Assembly (NCBI GenBank): GCA_951802195.1
Contig: OX637629.1
Location: forward strand, 372,001 to 436,000
Length of the DNA: 64,000 nt
Direction: 5' to 3'
DNA from: Tausonia pullulans
Lineage: Eukaryota > Basidiomycota > Tremellomycetes > Cystofilobasidiales > Mrakiaceae
A program made the translations under genes and the position numbers. Positions 11,757 through 24,093 of this stretch are shown one piece after another; position 1 is the stretch's first letter; every line of letters begins with the position of its first letter. The notes under the pieces are model-generated. The model saw only the letters and a list, made by a program, of their open reading frames with translations, was not told the DNA's origin and did not search any database.

Positions 11757-12703
11757 GGCGGAACTGGAGGGCGAGTTGGATCCGCGTGCGACGGCGACAC
11801 GGGACTATGAGGAGCGACTGTTGTGCTAGTGTAGGAATCTAGGACCGTAGCTACGGAGAGGGGTAGTTGATGGTCGAGGCCAGAAAATAACTCTCTATAT
11901 CCTGACTGGCTGAACTCTCGGTGTCGTTTCTCTGATGCCCGAAGGCCGCGTCACTTTCGCTGCGAAGCCGGGATCGGTCTTCAGTGACGGCTCTTCGGCC
12001 GCTCTCTGGCCGCCCGGGGCCGTGCCGCTCTCGCACGCGACAGCTGCTCTGCATCGACGAGCCCTCCCTTCGTTCAGTCTGAAACGACTCCAACGTAAGC
12101 TCTTTCCCGTCCAAAGGCGGCTGCTACAACCGCGCTCAAATTAAGGGCGACCGGGAGACGCAGAGAGCGACCCTTGAAACAGCCCGAGCGAAGAAGCCCT
12201 ATCCCCCCCTCCCAGCCCAGCCAATCACGCAACCACATCGCGACCGACTACTGAGTCTATGACACCAGCCAACACCACACCATTGCCCCCAGCCAGCCTA
12301 TCCCATCCTCGGATCTTCTAACCGCATGCCAATTCTGCCATTTGCCGTCCACCACTGATATCGACTCACGGCCCCCGATACCCCCATCGACCTCAACCTT
12401 GGATCCTCCTCTTGCAACGTTGACGATATTGGTGCTCCGGACAGTTGTTGTGTGAGTCGACGTGTGACCCAAGAACGAGAGAAAGCGAGAGCTGATAATT
12501 CACCCCGGTTTCAGATCGTGTTCGTCCCGAACATCCGCATTTGGCATTCGGTCATCACCTTCAATCACACACGTTTTGTTTCTACCATCGTTGCCCCCCC
12601 GTCCGTTTTGTCTCACTCGCGTACACAAACATAAAGAAAAACACGCTCACACTCACAAGCACACTCATACTCACACTCACACTCACCCCATCTCCCCTTT
12701 CAT
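11757..12703. other. Intergenic region upstream of the lipase gene
   Basis: It holds the lipase promoter and the 3' flank of the mitochondrial-protein gene. A degenerate CACACTCA-type microsatellite lies near 12635-12690. No conserved coding region was found. Confidence 0.5.
12635..12690. repeat. Degenerate (CACACT/ACTCAC)n microsatellite
   Basis: The sequence alternates cacactcac and actcat hexamer-like units for about 55 bases just downstream of the mitochondrial-protein stop at 12704 (minus strand). It is a simple repeat read directly from the bases. Confidence 0.7.
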
Positions 12704-13900
12704 TCATCTACATGTATCACCACCTTCCGAACCTATTGAAGAAGTAGCGTCTACGTTGAGCAAGTCGTAGTAGTCGACATACATCGCCGCCGCGACAACA
12801 CCGATGAAGGTGAGAATGATGAGCTCCTCCTTGTTGACCTTTGCGCGTCGGGCTTTCTCTCGCTTGGGAGGGGTCTGGCCGATCGAGAGGAGGTACTGAT
12901 CGTATACGACTTTGGCAGAAGGGGGGTATCAGTGGAATTGGCCCGACCCAGAGCACGCCCTCGCCTTGACACGACTCACGTTCCGCCTGAAACCTTTCCT
13001 TTTGCTCCGTCCGCATCTCGCGAACCATATGCTCGACCTCGGAGTAAAACATGCTCCCGTGGCAGACCCTCCTCCGCGTCCAGTTGACGAGCAACGGTGG
13101 CCGGAACTTGTCCGGGACGGTGTTGTAGTACGTCGCTTGGGCATCTTCTTTGACGAGGACGGCGGGCTTGCGATGTGATAGGGATCTGTGAGCCATCGAG
13201 AAAAACAGAAGTCGACATTCAGTCTCGACGATGCCCCGTGAGCGTTCCGGGCCAAAGAACAACCGAGCGAGCGCACCGGTCCTCGAGATTCTGCATCATG
13301 ATCTCCCGGATATCAGTCCACTCCTCCTCCGAGGGTGCTCCCGGGGGCTTGACTTCTTTGCCCTTGAAATCTAGCGGGAAAGGGTTGTCCTTGGATGGCT
13401 CGGCGATGCCTTCGAGGAGCGTCCGGGCGAGTGCCGAGGGAAGGGAGGAGGCCGAGCTGAAAGGATGGAGTGGCATTAGCTTGGGCTACTAACGGAGATT
13501 GCCGTGACCTCCTTGTCGTACTAGAAGGTCAAACGAGAGGGCTCCGGCTTGGGCGGTGGAGCAGGTGGAGGGCCCGAGGAACGCGTCGGCTCGTCGCCGC
13601 CTGAGAGACACGAGTTACGAAGCATGACGCGCCGAACGCGAGGACGTCAGCGTTGATCGCGCCCACATTTTGGCGCACACGCGATAGGGACCCACCGGTC
13701 TTCTTGTCGAGTGCATACGGATTGTAGTCGTTGACGGTCGCGTAGGATCGCTCGCTTTTGTGTGTGCGAGGGGACGGTGCGCGGAGGAAGAAGTGAGTGG
13801 AGGGGAAGATGGCGGGGGATGGGGACATCTGCAGCTGAGTCAATCGAGGGGACAACAGGAAACGAGTGAGAGGGCGTGTAGCATGCGTCACACCCGACAT
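12704..13900 (-). CDS. Putative mitochondrial single-span membrane protein, unrecognised
   Basis: I do not recognise the family. The protein starts MSGVTHATRPLTRFLLSPRL, a basic stretch without acids typical of a mitochondrial presequence, followed by SYATVNDYNPYALDKK. After a Pro-rich linker the spliced exons read SASSLPSALARTLLEGIAEP, EEEWTDIREIMMQNLEDR, KEDAQATYYNTVPDKFRPP and VEHMVREMRTEQKERFQAE. The last exon has VYDQYLLSIGQTPPKREKAR followed by a hydrophobic segment, LIILTFIGVVAAAMYVDYY. An in-frame TAG near 13520 disappears if the donor is gtacga at about 13521, which joins TTCTA to CTCGGCC as F-Y-S-A. It shares about 200 bases of promoter with the divergent mitochondrial carrier, which agrees with a mitochondrial role. 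Function is not assigned. Confidence 0.7.
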
Positions 13901-14100
13901 GATGGGGAAGATCGGCGATGGTCGTCTGAGGATCGCTGCTCTCGCTCGCTCTCCTCCGTGTTGTCCGCGGCGTCCGTCTCGCGTTCCTCGGTCCCCTCCC
14001 CTCTCTCCTCCCTTCGACAACCAGCAACCCCATCCTCGTACCTCCTTCTCTCCCCTCCTCCTCTCACGCTCGGGCTCCCCTCGCCGCCGAGGGACTTGCT

Positions 14101-15971
14101 ATGCCTCCGGCCGACCCCTCCCCAGTAGATACCCAGCCGACCGGCGTGGCCCGAGCAGGAGGAGCAGGACCAGCCTCGACAGCCCATGCCCCATCCGAGT
14201 CCGCCTCCCGGGCAGCTGCCTCCGGCAATGGCAGCTCTATCCCAACGCCCCTCAAGCCGCTCCGGCACCTGAACGCGTCCATGATCTCTGGGGCGGGCGC
14301 AGGTCTCGTCTCGAGCGTCGTGACGTGCCCGCTTGATGTGATCAAGACGCGACTGCAAGCCCAAACCGTTGGACGGAACCACGCCTCGTACGAGGGCGTC
14401 TTTGGTTAGTCACAGGACCCTGATCATCCTTTAGGCTCTGCACTTCTGTGGGAGGATAGATGTGGACGTCACTCGCGGGGAAGAGAGGAAGGGGACAACC
14501 AAGCCTTTTGCAGGCCGTTCTTCCCCGCGCGTCTCCTCGCTTCTCTGAACGCCTGTTTGATCAGGAGCGCAGAGCAAGGGTCCTGCTTCTGTCACAGAGT
14601 TGAGCAGCAAACGATGAAGACTGCTCCTGAGCCTCTCGCGTCTTTCAAAAAGGAAATCGCGTGCTGATCTCGCGCTCCTCTTCTTCCTCCAACAGCAACG
14701 ACGCGGCTTATCTTTACTCAGACGGGCATCCGGGGCTTCTACCGTGGGCTGGGTCCGACGATGCTCGGCTATCTGCCAACATGGGCTATCTACTTTAGCG
14801 TTTACGACAAGGTTAAAATGCGGCTCGGCGAGAGCGAAAACGGTGGCAAGAGTACGTCCTTTCTCTCTGAGAAGGGCACGGTGCTCTCACCCTTTCGACT
14901 TGCTTTGATACTTCGAGCTCACCCTCTCCTCCAATTTGCTCTCCCCAGAGTCAACAAACTCCATCTCGCTACACATCATTGCCGCCATGACGGCGGGAGC
15001 GACGGGCACCATCGTCACGAACCCGCTCTGGGTGATCAAGACGCGTTTCATGGTCGGTCCTCAACCTGCCTCCATTCCTCTCTCCCTCTCACGCGCCGCG
15101 TCATCGTTAGTGTTGTATTCGCTCACACGCGCCGTTCTCCCTTCGCTCCCTGTCCATAGGCTCAGGCAATTCGAGACCCGGCCCACAAGCGATACCGACA
15201 CACGCTCGATGCGATGCGAACTATTTACCGCTCCGAGGGCCCGCGGGCCTTCTACAAGGGCCTCATCCCGAGTTTGATGGGCGTCAGCCATGTTGCCGTC
15301 CAATTCCCGCTCTATGAACAGCTTAAGCTCTGGGCAGGTTCGTTTGGCCACCGTCTTCCTGTTGCTCATGCTCAGAACGCCGATTGAGTGTTTACCTCCC
15401 CTCCTGAACCCAGCTCCGGACGACGGCGCCCCCCTCCCATCATCCATCATCCTCCTTTGCTCCGCCGCCTCCAAGATGGTCGCGGCACTCACCACCTATC
15501 CGCACGAGGTCCTCCGAACGCGCCTCCAGATCCAGCGGGTCTCCGCCTCTTCCAAGTCCGCCACCGCCGCCGTCGCGCCCCCTCTGCTTGCGAAGACCCC
15601 GCCACCAGTAATTTCAGGATCCCCCAGGGCTCCCTCACCAGCAGAGGCACTTCCGGAGGTCGTTCATGTCCGGTCGGGCGGGGCTCTTGGCGTCAGGAAC
15701 GGCGAGATCGCGTATAAAGGGATGACGCAGACGTTCCGGACCATCTTGGCTGAAAGCGGATGGACAGGCTTCTATCGGGGGCTCAGCATAAACCTTGTTC
15801 GGACGGTACCGAATAGCGCAGTGACAATGCTCACGTGCGTAGTGAGATTGCCGTCCGCCAATGGCGAATCGTGGTCCTGACACCTTTTTCATTCGCTCTC
15901 TCAATCTCAGGTACGAATTAATCATGCGACACATGGCCACGCTCCAAGAGGAGATTGACGAGGACGACTAA
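14101..15971 (+). CDS. YIA6: Mitochondrial carrier, NAD+/pyrimidine nucleotide type (Yia6/Ndt1-like)
   Basis: SLC25 transporter of the inner mitochondrial membrane. Six exons (14101-14404, 14696-14851, 14949-15052, 15160-15337, 15414-15834, 15911-15971) sum to 1224 bases, 407 residues, in frame throughout. The three carrier repeats show the signature PLDVIKTRLQAQ, then NPLWVIKTRFMAQ, then YPHEVLRTRLQIQR. Each is followed by a GFYRGL/AFYKGL element: GIRGFYRGLGPTMLGYLPTW, EGPRAFYKGLIPSLMGVSHV and GFYRGLSINLVRTVPNSAVT. The PLWVIKTR and W-containing TMLGYLPTW segments are typical of the yeast NAD+ carriers Yia6/Yea6 and their folate/FAD-type relatives. The N-terminus has about 60 Ala/Ser-rich residues, and the third repeat carries a long Ser/Pro loop. 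Substrate is inferred from family resemblance; an FAD/folate (Flx1) assignment is the main alternative. Confidence 0.88.
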
Positions 15972-16683
15972 TAAGATACCGTAGCCATCCCTTTCCTGTT
16001 GGGCTCGTTCGTCGTGGGCCTGAGGGAACGAATCTTTCTTGGTTGGGTCCGGTTCCCTGCCACGGATAAGCGCTACGAGCGTCAGAACGTAGGACACGGG
16101 CGAAGACAGAGGGTCAGTGTGGGCAAATCGAAGGCTGGATGCAGTTAAGTGCAGCGATCACGCTCCACTCAGCTCCCATCGATCTACCCATCCCCTCTCC
16201 CTTCTTCTTGCCCCCTTCCGTCTTGTCCGTCAGTTCCATCCCAAGGGGTGCTCAACTCGCCCCTTTGTTCCTTCCGTCACCTCGCCACAATACCTAGCCC
16301 CCTCTCTGTACCTCTAGATTACGCCCTCCTTCTCAGTCTCCTCTGTCTTACGCCTCTCCGCCCTCAACCAAAACGGGCGATACCTCGTGCCCTGTCCCTG
16401 CCCCGACCTCTCTTCCCATGATGTACGGCTAGTACCCCTCCCTTCCTTATCTCTCGCTGTCTCGATCTTTCTCTCCTGTCCCTCGCTGCATAGAATCTCA
16501 GACAGCTCGGCCAGCAGCCTTTTGCTTATCTGCCCTCCCCCCCCCCCCTTTTTTTTTCATCATCTCTTTCTTATTGATGCATAGAAAGTTGGATACCGAG
16601 CCCACCGTACAAGGGGAGACCATCGAACATCCAGTTCCTCCTCCAGTCTCCTCCTGTCCGCACATTCCATCTACTACCCTGGC
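15972..16683. other. Convergent intergenic region
   Basis: 3' flanks of the carrier (+) and UFD2 (-). It is strongly pyrimidine-rich on the plus strand between about 16150 and 16570 and contains a C-run followed by a T-run. No gene was seen. Confidence 0.55.
16537..16558. repeat. Poly-C run abutting a poly-T run
   Basis: About twelve C are followed at once by about ten T, inside a long pyrimidine tract between convergent genes. It could slip in replication or form a G-rich structure on the other strand. The exact count may be a sequencing artefact. Confidence 0.75.
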
Positions 16684-19600
16684 TCACAGTTGCATGGCGT
16701 CGCCCCCGGTGCTCTCTACAGACGCCTCGACCGGCTGGAGCTTCTTCAGTCTCCGCTCGGTCATGTAGGCCTCGATCTTGGTCTTGAGCTCGACATCTAC
16801 GTGGTTCGTCAAGCCGTCGCCCCGCCAGTCAGAAGCTGAAGGAATGGCTGAGAGAGAAGACCGACTGCTCACCCGGTAGGCACTCTTCGATCTTGAGCGG
16901 AACACGGTTGAAGGGGTCCGTCGGGTCCGAGAGGAGGTGCGACTTGATGGTCGAGCGGTCGATCGTCGTCTTAGAGGAGGGGAGGATGACAGGGTCTGGT
17001 GGGAGCGGCGACGAGTTAGCGACGTAAACGGACAGTGGAGGAACGAGGGTCGAAGACGAACCGGTCATGAGCGTGTACATCAGGGGGTCAAGGAACTCGT
17101 CCGGGATCTGGCGAGTAAGCAATCAGTCAGCGGAGAGAATGAAGCAGATAAGCTGGCAGCCACTCACCTCCTCGCCCTCCTCCTCGGCCTCAATCTTCTG
17201 CTTCGTCTCTTCCACCTTGCCAACAAAGAGAACAATTTGTTCAATCTCGCCCGGCGTCCGAACCGCCCGGTTCTGGAGGATGCCCGCGAGCTTCTCGAAC
17301 GTCTGCTTGCGGTACGACCGGCCCTCCTTGGCAACGGCCTCGACGAACCTCTGCTCGACGCCGAGGTTGCGGAAGATATCCGAGAGGTCGCCGAGGAGCG
17401 ACTTGGCGTCGAAGCGGTACTTCTTGGGGTCGCGGACCTTGAGCTCTTGCTGTGGAAGGAAGCGCGAGAAGTATAGTAAGCTTCAGAAGTGATTGGCATG
17501 CGAGTCGCCTTCGACGACGAACCATCTTAGGTCCAACGAGCAAGTCAATGTTGAAGCACAGCATGGCCGCGAGTCGATCGACAATCTCCGTCACCATGAA
17601 CGGCTCACGGACCGTGGTGGTCCACTCCTTGAGCATCGAGACGTTGCGACGGCCAAAATCGGTTGAATAGCCTGCGAGACTCTCTGCACTCTTGAGAGCC
17701 TCCTGCTTGTCTTTCTTTTCCTGATCCGTGAGAGCGTCCCAAGTTGTCTTGTTGGCGATCTCGTTCTCGAGCTCGTAGATCTTCTGGAGCGAGGAGAGCG
17801 ACTCCTCGAGGAGATACGTCGTGTCGTTCATGTGCATGTTGGCGAAGACAACAAAACGGTCGAGGTTGACCCTGGCGAGGAGAAAGTTGACGAGGTCAGC
17901 CGAATGTATACGAACAAGCAAGGAGTCGTTCGCTCACTTGGCATCGTTGGCAAAAGCCTCGCGGTGGATGGGGTTCTTCCAGAGATAGCGGAAAACCGAG
18001 GTCGCCGAACGTCGCATGTTGAATCTGTAGGAAGTGAAGAGCTGTGAGTTGAAGGATCCGGTCGACAGAGGTAGAGAAAGCGTGCTCTCACTTGTCGTAG
18101 AACTGTTGGTGACCGCCCGTTGCCTCCATGTCTGTGGAGAAAAGTCTAGTCAGATCTGGAATAATCTCACTTATAGACCGGAAAGTCAACTAACCGATGT
18201 AGTAGGCGATGAGCGAGGGGACAAGCTGCTCCGTCGCGAGCGGGTGGAAGCTGAGGGCAGGACCGAGGACGCCCTCGCGGTAGTTACCCCAAGCCTGGAC
18301 ACCCATAGCGAGGAACTGACATATGGAATGATCAATCAGCCGCTCAGAATGAAACGCATGACGAAGAAAGGGTCAATGCGACTCACGCTGACGAGCTTCG
18401 ACTTAACGAAGGGGTTTTTGACGTATTCCCCTGAGAGGAAGGTGATGACGAACGTGATGAGCTTGGTCTGGTCCGAGGTGTCAAAGACGGTCGGCTTGTG
18501 ACTGGCGGACCGGCGAGAAGAAAAATCAGGGTGCTGCAAAGATGATGGATGCAGATGAGTTGGCTCACGTCATGAGGAAGACGTGGTAGTCGGCGATGTC
18601 CTCGAGGATGTATTCCGGCAGCATCCGGAAGAGCAAGGGAGCCTCAGTCGGTAACGGCAGGCTGCGCGATAGGAAGAGAGTCAGCTGAGCAGTTCGCTAC
18701 ACCGAGCGAGCCAAACTCCAGCCACAGTACTCACGAGATCATCTCCCGCGGATACGCTTTCTTCGGGTCGACGAGCCGGACAAACCATGTCATGACAAAA
18801 GCCTGAAAGGCCATCTCCCGCGAGACAAAGTCGTCATCGAGGAGCTGTGTGTCGTAGGCGTGAATGTGGGCGTGCACGCGCGAGATGTCGTCCTTTAGCT
18901 TCTTGATCATCGCCTCGCCTTGAGCCTGAGCTGGAGTCTGGAAAAGGGGAAGGAAGCTCGAAGATCAGCCCATGGGACAACTTGACCAACGTGCTCGTGC
19001 GCTCGCTATTTACACCGCGCCAGCTATCGTCCGCCTCGACGCGTTTGAGGTCCTTCTCGAGGTCCGAGAGCAGCTTCTCCTGGTCTCCCCGGGTGGCGAC
19101 TGTCTTGCCAAGACCGACGTGCTGGATGGCGCAAGCGAGAAAGAAGACGTCCGTGATGAAGTTCACCGATGCCGGAGAGGAAGGGGGTGCCGCAAAGAAA
19201 GCATCGGCCTCCTCTTTCGTGCCACGGATCTTGGTCTCCTCAGAAATGTCAAGCCGCTTAGATTTGCGGAAGTACTCGGGGTCGACTTTGTCGATCTGGA
19301 TGTAGGTGCAAGAGTTCAACAGGGCGACGCTTAAGGGTCTGTCAATTGAACAGACCTTAGAATAGGCCACGTCCATGACGGGCTCGAAGAAGCGGAGTAA
19401 AAGGATTTGGAGGTTGACCATGAAGCCGTCGGATGAAACGGTCTCGCGGCTGACCTACAGTGAAGACAGCCAAGTGTGAGTAAGGGTTGACAACCAGCCT
19501 GTCCTGTACGTTTCCTACTCCTACTCACTCGCATTCCTGACCGTCTCACGTTCTTCGTGATGACGTTGGCAAAGAAGTCGAGGACGGCCTCGCGGGCCTC

Positions 19601-21674
19601 AGGCTTGGACCGAACGATACTGTTGAAGATGCCAAATAGGTGCTCCTGTGTGGATGCGAAAGGCAGTCAGACCCAAGAGCGATGAACGGTAGCCGAGAGG
19701 ACGTACCTGGAGAGTGAACAGCGTGCCCTGGAGGGTCGTTTGGGCGCTGAGAATGTCGGCGCGCTTTCGCTCCGTTGGCTTGGAGAAATGGGTCGCAGGG
19801 ATCTCGGGCTAGATGGAGCACACGTGAGAATGGTCTTGTTATTCGTCCGTCCGGGATGCAGCACCCGTCTGACTCACGAATTCTCGGGGGAAGACGCTCA
19901 GTCGCGTGAGCGGGCCCAGCAGCGACATATATTCAATCTGAGGCGCGGTGGCTGTGGGGAGCAGCCAGATGGGAAGGGTCGGGAGCTGGAAGGGAGACCA
20001 ACATCGAGTCAGGCGCTGGCGTTGACCTCGACGGGAGAGCAAGTGAAAGATACCAAGGCAGCGATATCCTTGGCCTCGGCGACTTTGGCGAGAGCAGCCA
20101 GGTAGGACCGCCAGCCATCCCCATTCAGGGTTTGGGTGTCCTCCTTCTGTGAGTTCCAATAGTCCTGGAGGAGGAAGCTGAGTGCGGGCGAGAGGATCTG
20201 AAGGGCAAACTCGTCGTGTTCGGCGAATTTATGGGAGAGATCGAGAAGGAGCTGGGGGATAGGGAGGTTGTGAAGGTGGAGGGACGTGATTGGGTGGGTC
20301 CTCGATGTACTGTAGATGTTAAGGAGAGGAGCCAGCAATTCTATGGGCCCAAGTTTCTTCCTGCTAAATGAGAGCGAGACGTCAGACGGGTAGGCGTACA
20401 GTTAGGAGGAGCGGGAGATGAACCTCGCAGGCTGAGGGAACATCTCGGGGTCCTTAAGGATCTCGCCGATGTACCCGACAATGGAGTCCTTGATTTCCGT
20501 CCAAGCCTTGGCCCAAGCCGCGACCTCCTCCGCCTTGTAGCCCTGGAGAGACAAAGATGAAGGAACAGGTCAGTCAGCTGGCTCGCGAACTCTCGAAGCT
20601 GGCGTGCGTGCCAACCTGAGCCTGTGCAGCCAGCTTCGACCCGTAGAGCCTCCGCCAGCAGCCTACGAGGTACTCGAAGATAGTCTCATTCTGAGGCAAC
20701 GCTGCCAGGGACTGCAGCATGTCCACGTCGTCTCTGGTGTCGAATGAGAGCAATCAGCATGTGTCTCGCCGAGATATCGCGTCGCAAGGCAACTCTCCCC
20801 TTACGTCATGGAATTCGCGTCGAGTGAGAGCCGGGCGATCAGGATCCGATCAACGAGCGACGGCGGTGTCAAGGAGACGGATCCGCCTGAGGATACTAAA
20901 GTTCAGCCAAGGATCTGGTAGCGACATTAGAGGAAATGCGGCTCACCCTCCGACAGGACCTCGCCGGCGAGCTCCTTCAGGAGACAGACGGTCCAGTCGG
21001 CGGCCTCGGCGCGATCCCGCTACGCAATGACAGAGAGCAGAGGTTAAGAGAATGAGAAATACGATGACACGTATCCAACTTAACTCACGTCGAGGACGAT
21101 CGAGAAAATGTGGGACACCTGGTCGCTCTCCCACTCTATATAGGGCTTCGTCGGCGTCGGCGGCTTGGGAGGGGCGGCGACGGCCGGTTTGGGCGTCGAC
21201 GGTTTGGATGAGGACGCAGACGCAGACGCGGACTGGACTAGGTTCGACTTAAGCGGGGCTGAAATCGCCTGGAGGCTTGCTGCCGGCGACCGGGAGGGGG
21301 CTGAAGGAGTCGATGGCTTAGAGACAGCCGGAGAGGGGGTTGGCGAGGTCCTTGGGGCGGACGTGGGGGGAATGGTCGCAGCTTGCCTGGCAGCCCTGGC
21401 GGCGGCGGCCTGGCGAGAGACCGAAGAGGACAAGGACGCCTCTGCCTCGGGCTGGGATGAAGGAGGAGGAGTGGTAGCAGCTGAGGTAGCGGCGAGACGT
21501 TCAAGGCGCTTGAGGCGAATCTATTGGATAGTCGCCGACCAAACCGGGGGGGGGCAACGAGGACGGGTTGAAGGGAGAATGCGTCAGCAATTATCGAACG
21601 GCAGAGAGCTGGAGAGCGTAAGAAAACCTGAGAATCACCTTAGTTGCCTCGTCAGGTTCGCTGATGTCAGCCAT
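16684..21674 (-). CDS. UFD2: Ubiquitin conjugation factor E4, Ufd2
   Basis: U-box E4 ligase that extends ubiquitin chains on substrates delivered through Cdc48. It starts [12 protein letters not shown]; then a disordered N-terminus rich in Ser/Pro/Ala leads into [15 protein letters not shown]. The long helical Ufd2 core is spread over many exons: [19 protein letters not shown]-like segments, [16 protein letters not shown] and [20 protein letters not shown]. The U-box sits at the end: [11 protein letters not shown], then [20 protein letters not shown], then [19 protein letters not shown], after which the protein closes with a helix ([19 protein letters not shown]). A U-box needs no zinc ligands, and none are seen. 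Roughly twenty short introns are present; I place the ends with confidence and internal edges less so. It converges on the mitochondrial carrier gene. Confidence 0.93.
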
Positions 21675-22008
21675 ATTGAGAGAATACGGGCGAGATGAGC
21701 GTTGGGCCGCAGGAGAGACGATGGCGAGGTGCGTCAGCGTTCGCGTTCGAGCGCGACCTCGGAACGCGCACGAACCCCCTGCCCCTCGCATCTATACGAA
21801 CGCACAAGCGGGAGAGTTCCCCGAGGCGTGCTCAGCAATCAAAGTTATCAACTTCGCGGAGAGCAGCAATTATATCCTGATAAAAACTGCTGGTGCCGCT
21901 GGGTTGAGATAGGGCAGTGCGCACAGCGCCACACATCGCAGAGTCAAAACCGAGAAGACATGCATGCAAGCAGGCTCGCATCCCATCGGACTTCCACGCT
22001 TACTGTCC

Positions 22009-23677
22009 CTAGCGCATCGGAAACTCTTTCCCCTTCTCAAGCAGGTCGACCTTCTTTGTCTCGAGGACTTGCGAGCGCTTAATGCCCACGACACCAAACT
22101 CAGCACCGATGAACAGAGCCTTCATGGTGACATGTGGACCCACCCGATCGAGCTCCTCGCTGTGCTTGTCGAGCTCGTTGTGGACGCGGGCGTAGACTTT
22201 GATGCGCTCGTTCATGTTGTCACCGATCTGAGATGAAGAAGACAGGTTGTTCAGATGCGCGCCATCTTTGTCAGCAAAATCCGCTACGCGCACCTTGTTG
22301 AGGAAACCGCCAAGACACTTCAACAGCTCTGGAATGGGCGAGAGAAAGCATACATCAGAATGACAGTCCTAAAAGACACCAGGTGAACATCGCACGACTC
22401 ACCTTCGCCCCTTGCGGTCCACTCCTCCGCACTAAGCGACTCAGCAGCGTATTTAGACCTGAGAGCATCCTCCTGGGCGGCAGATTGCAAGGCGAAGGAA
22501 CGGAGACGGTCAAGAGCAGTGACACGACGAGCGACTGCAGGAGGGGTCGTGCCGCCGAGAGCAGTCGGAGAAACGCTGGAAAGAGCGAGTTTAGGCGGAT
22601 TGGCCTCGTAAAAGAGGGGAGTGGCGAGATCTCCTTGTGAGTTGAGCATCTCGTACTTCTGAAGTGAAAGGTCAATGAAGGAAGCGTTGAATGAGGGCAG
22701 ATTAAACACACCTGCATTCCAACCTGCTCAGGCTCGATCTGCTGCTGCCGCTCAAATGCCTCCCGGTCCTCCTCATAGTACACTTCCTGGACCTCCTCTA
22801 TCTCCTCTACCTCCTCCTTGGCTTTGCCTCCCTGCATGTCTTCAATTACCTCCACCATCTCCACGTCGGCGTGAGCTGGGCCGATTCGCTCCAACAAAGG
22901 CAACTTCCATTCACCCCTGCCTTCCATCTGCTCAGGTTCAAGTAGGCGACGACGCTGAGGAGCCGGTTGCACTTGCTCTCCGGCCTTATCCTCGTATTCG
23001 TCATCCGAGCCACTGCTCTCGCCTTCGCCACCGCCGAGCTCACGCCGCATATATTCGCTCCCCTCCTCCTGGTCCTCGCGCATCTCCTCCGCACGCTCGT
23101 CGATGTCGTCAAATCTGATGGGGAACTGCTGCCTTTGAGGAGAAGGCTGGAAGGAAGCGGAAGGGCAGGGATGAGGAGATTGGTGTTGAGCGAGCTGGTG
23201 AGAGCGAGAACGGCCGCCGCCAGGGACTTGGGGCGGAGGCATAAGAGCGCGGTCGCGTGAGGCTCGCCCCTCCGCCGGAGAGGGAGACGTGCGTGAGAGA
23301 GGGGTTAGGGTTGAGCTGGGGCCGTTCTGGAAGGTGTAGCCGGTTGCGGAGGTAGGAGGCGCGGGGGGATACCAGCCTGTGGCGGTGGCGAGCTTCGACG
23401 AGTTGATCGGGAGCGGGTCGGCGTGGAGGTCGCCAGCGAATCGGCGAGCGGAGATCGTGGACACGACCGTCTGGCCCGCTCCTTTACCTTCTTTCATCTC
23501 TTCCTCCGGGAGTTGAGTGATGCGCCCGGAGGGGGTGTGGCCGCCGGCGGACTGCAAGGAGTGGTGGCGTTGCTGCTGCTCTTGCTGATGGTCGACGTCT
23601 AGCTCGCGCGTCGCGGATTGACGCGATCGATTTTGGCCGGGCCTTTTGAGGGATATTGAGTTATTGGAGGAGCTCAT
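22009..23677 (-). CDS. Acidic, Ser/Pro/Gln-rich protein of unknown function
   Basis: I do not recognise it with confidence. A long first exon (about 22712-23677) encodes a disordered N-terminus with QQEQQQRHH, a TGWYPPAP segment, and a very acidic stretch (EMVEVIEDMQGG, EEVEEIEEVQEVYYEED). Three further exons encode a compact helical C-terminus: RRVTALDRLRSFALQS, SLSAEEWTARGE, LLKCLGGFLNK, then IGDNMNERIKVYARVHNELD and the end VDLLEKGKEFPMR. The pattern W-x(3)-GE followed by a long Arg/Lys/Glu helix recalls the C-terminal domain of Ecm11, a synaptonemal-complex protein, but this is weak and from memory. It is likely nuclear because of its charge pattern. Start 23677 is the first Met of the long open exon. 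Confidence 0.75.
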
Positions 23678-24093
23678 GAGCGTGGTGGAGGTGGTGGTTG
23701 TGATGGTGCCGAAGACAAGGCTAGAGAGAGAAAGCGATGGTCAGAGCAGGGGGTGGTGGGGTTCGAAGCCTCAGCTGGCTGGCGGGAGGGGTGAGGCTCA
23801 CGGCAAGTCAACGGCAGTTGAGAGAAGACGACGATCCATTCAAATAAGCAAGCGCGCTAGGGAGGACCCGGTCGATGAAAAGTGCGAACGTTCGGTCGAA
23901 GGAGGGGGAGCGGTGGTTGTTAGGAGAAGACTGGTCCTTGGATGTTCCATTTCAAGCGAACCCCTCCAGTGTCGACCTGCGCAGCTCCTCCATCGACTTC
24001 TGTACTCGGCTCAGCAACTTTCCTTATTGTCTCTTCGTTGCGTCATGATAATAAAAAGGAAGGAAACAAAGGGTGTTACACCAAGATGCTGCT
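23678..24093. other. Intergenic, promoter side of the acidic protein gene
   Basis: About 400 bases between two minus-strand genes, purine-rich near 23690-23920. No coding signal was found. Confidence 0.5.

Noticed and set aside
13505-13530. In-frame TAG in the small mitochondrial-protein gene, which looked like a broken gene
   Set aside because: A gtacga donor just at that point removes the stop and joins TTCTA with CTCGGCC in frame, so the gene looks intact.
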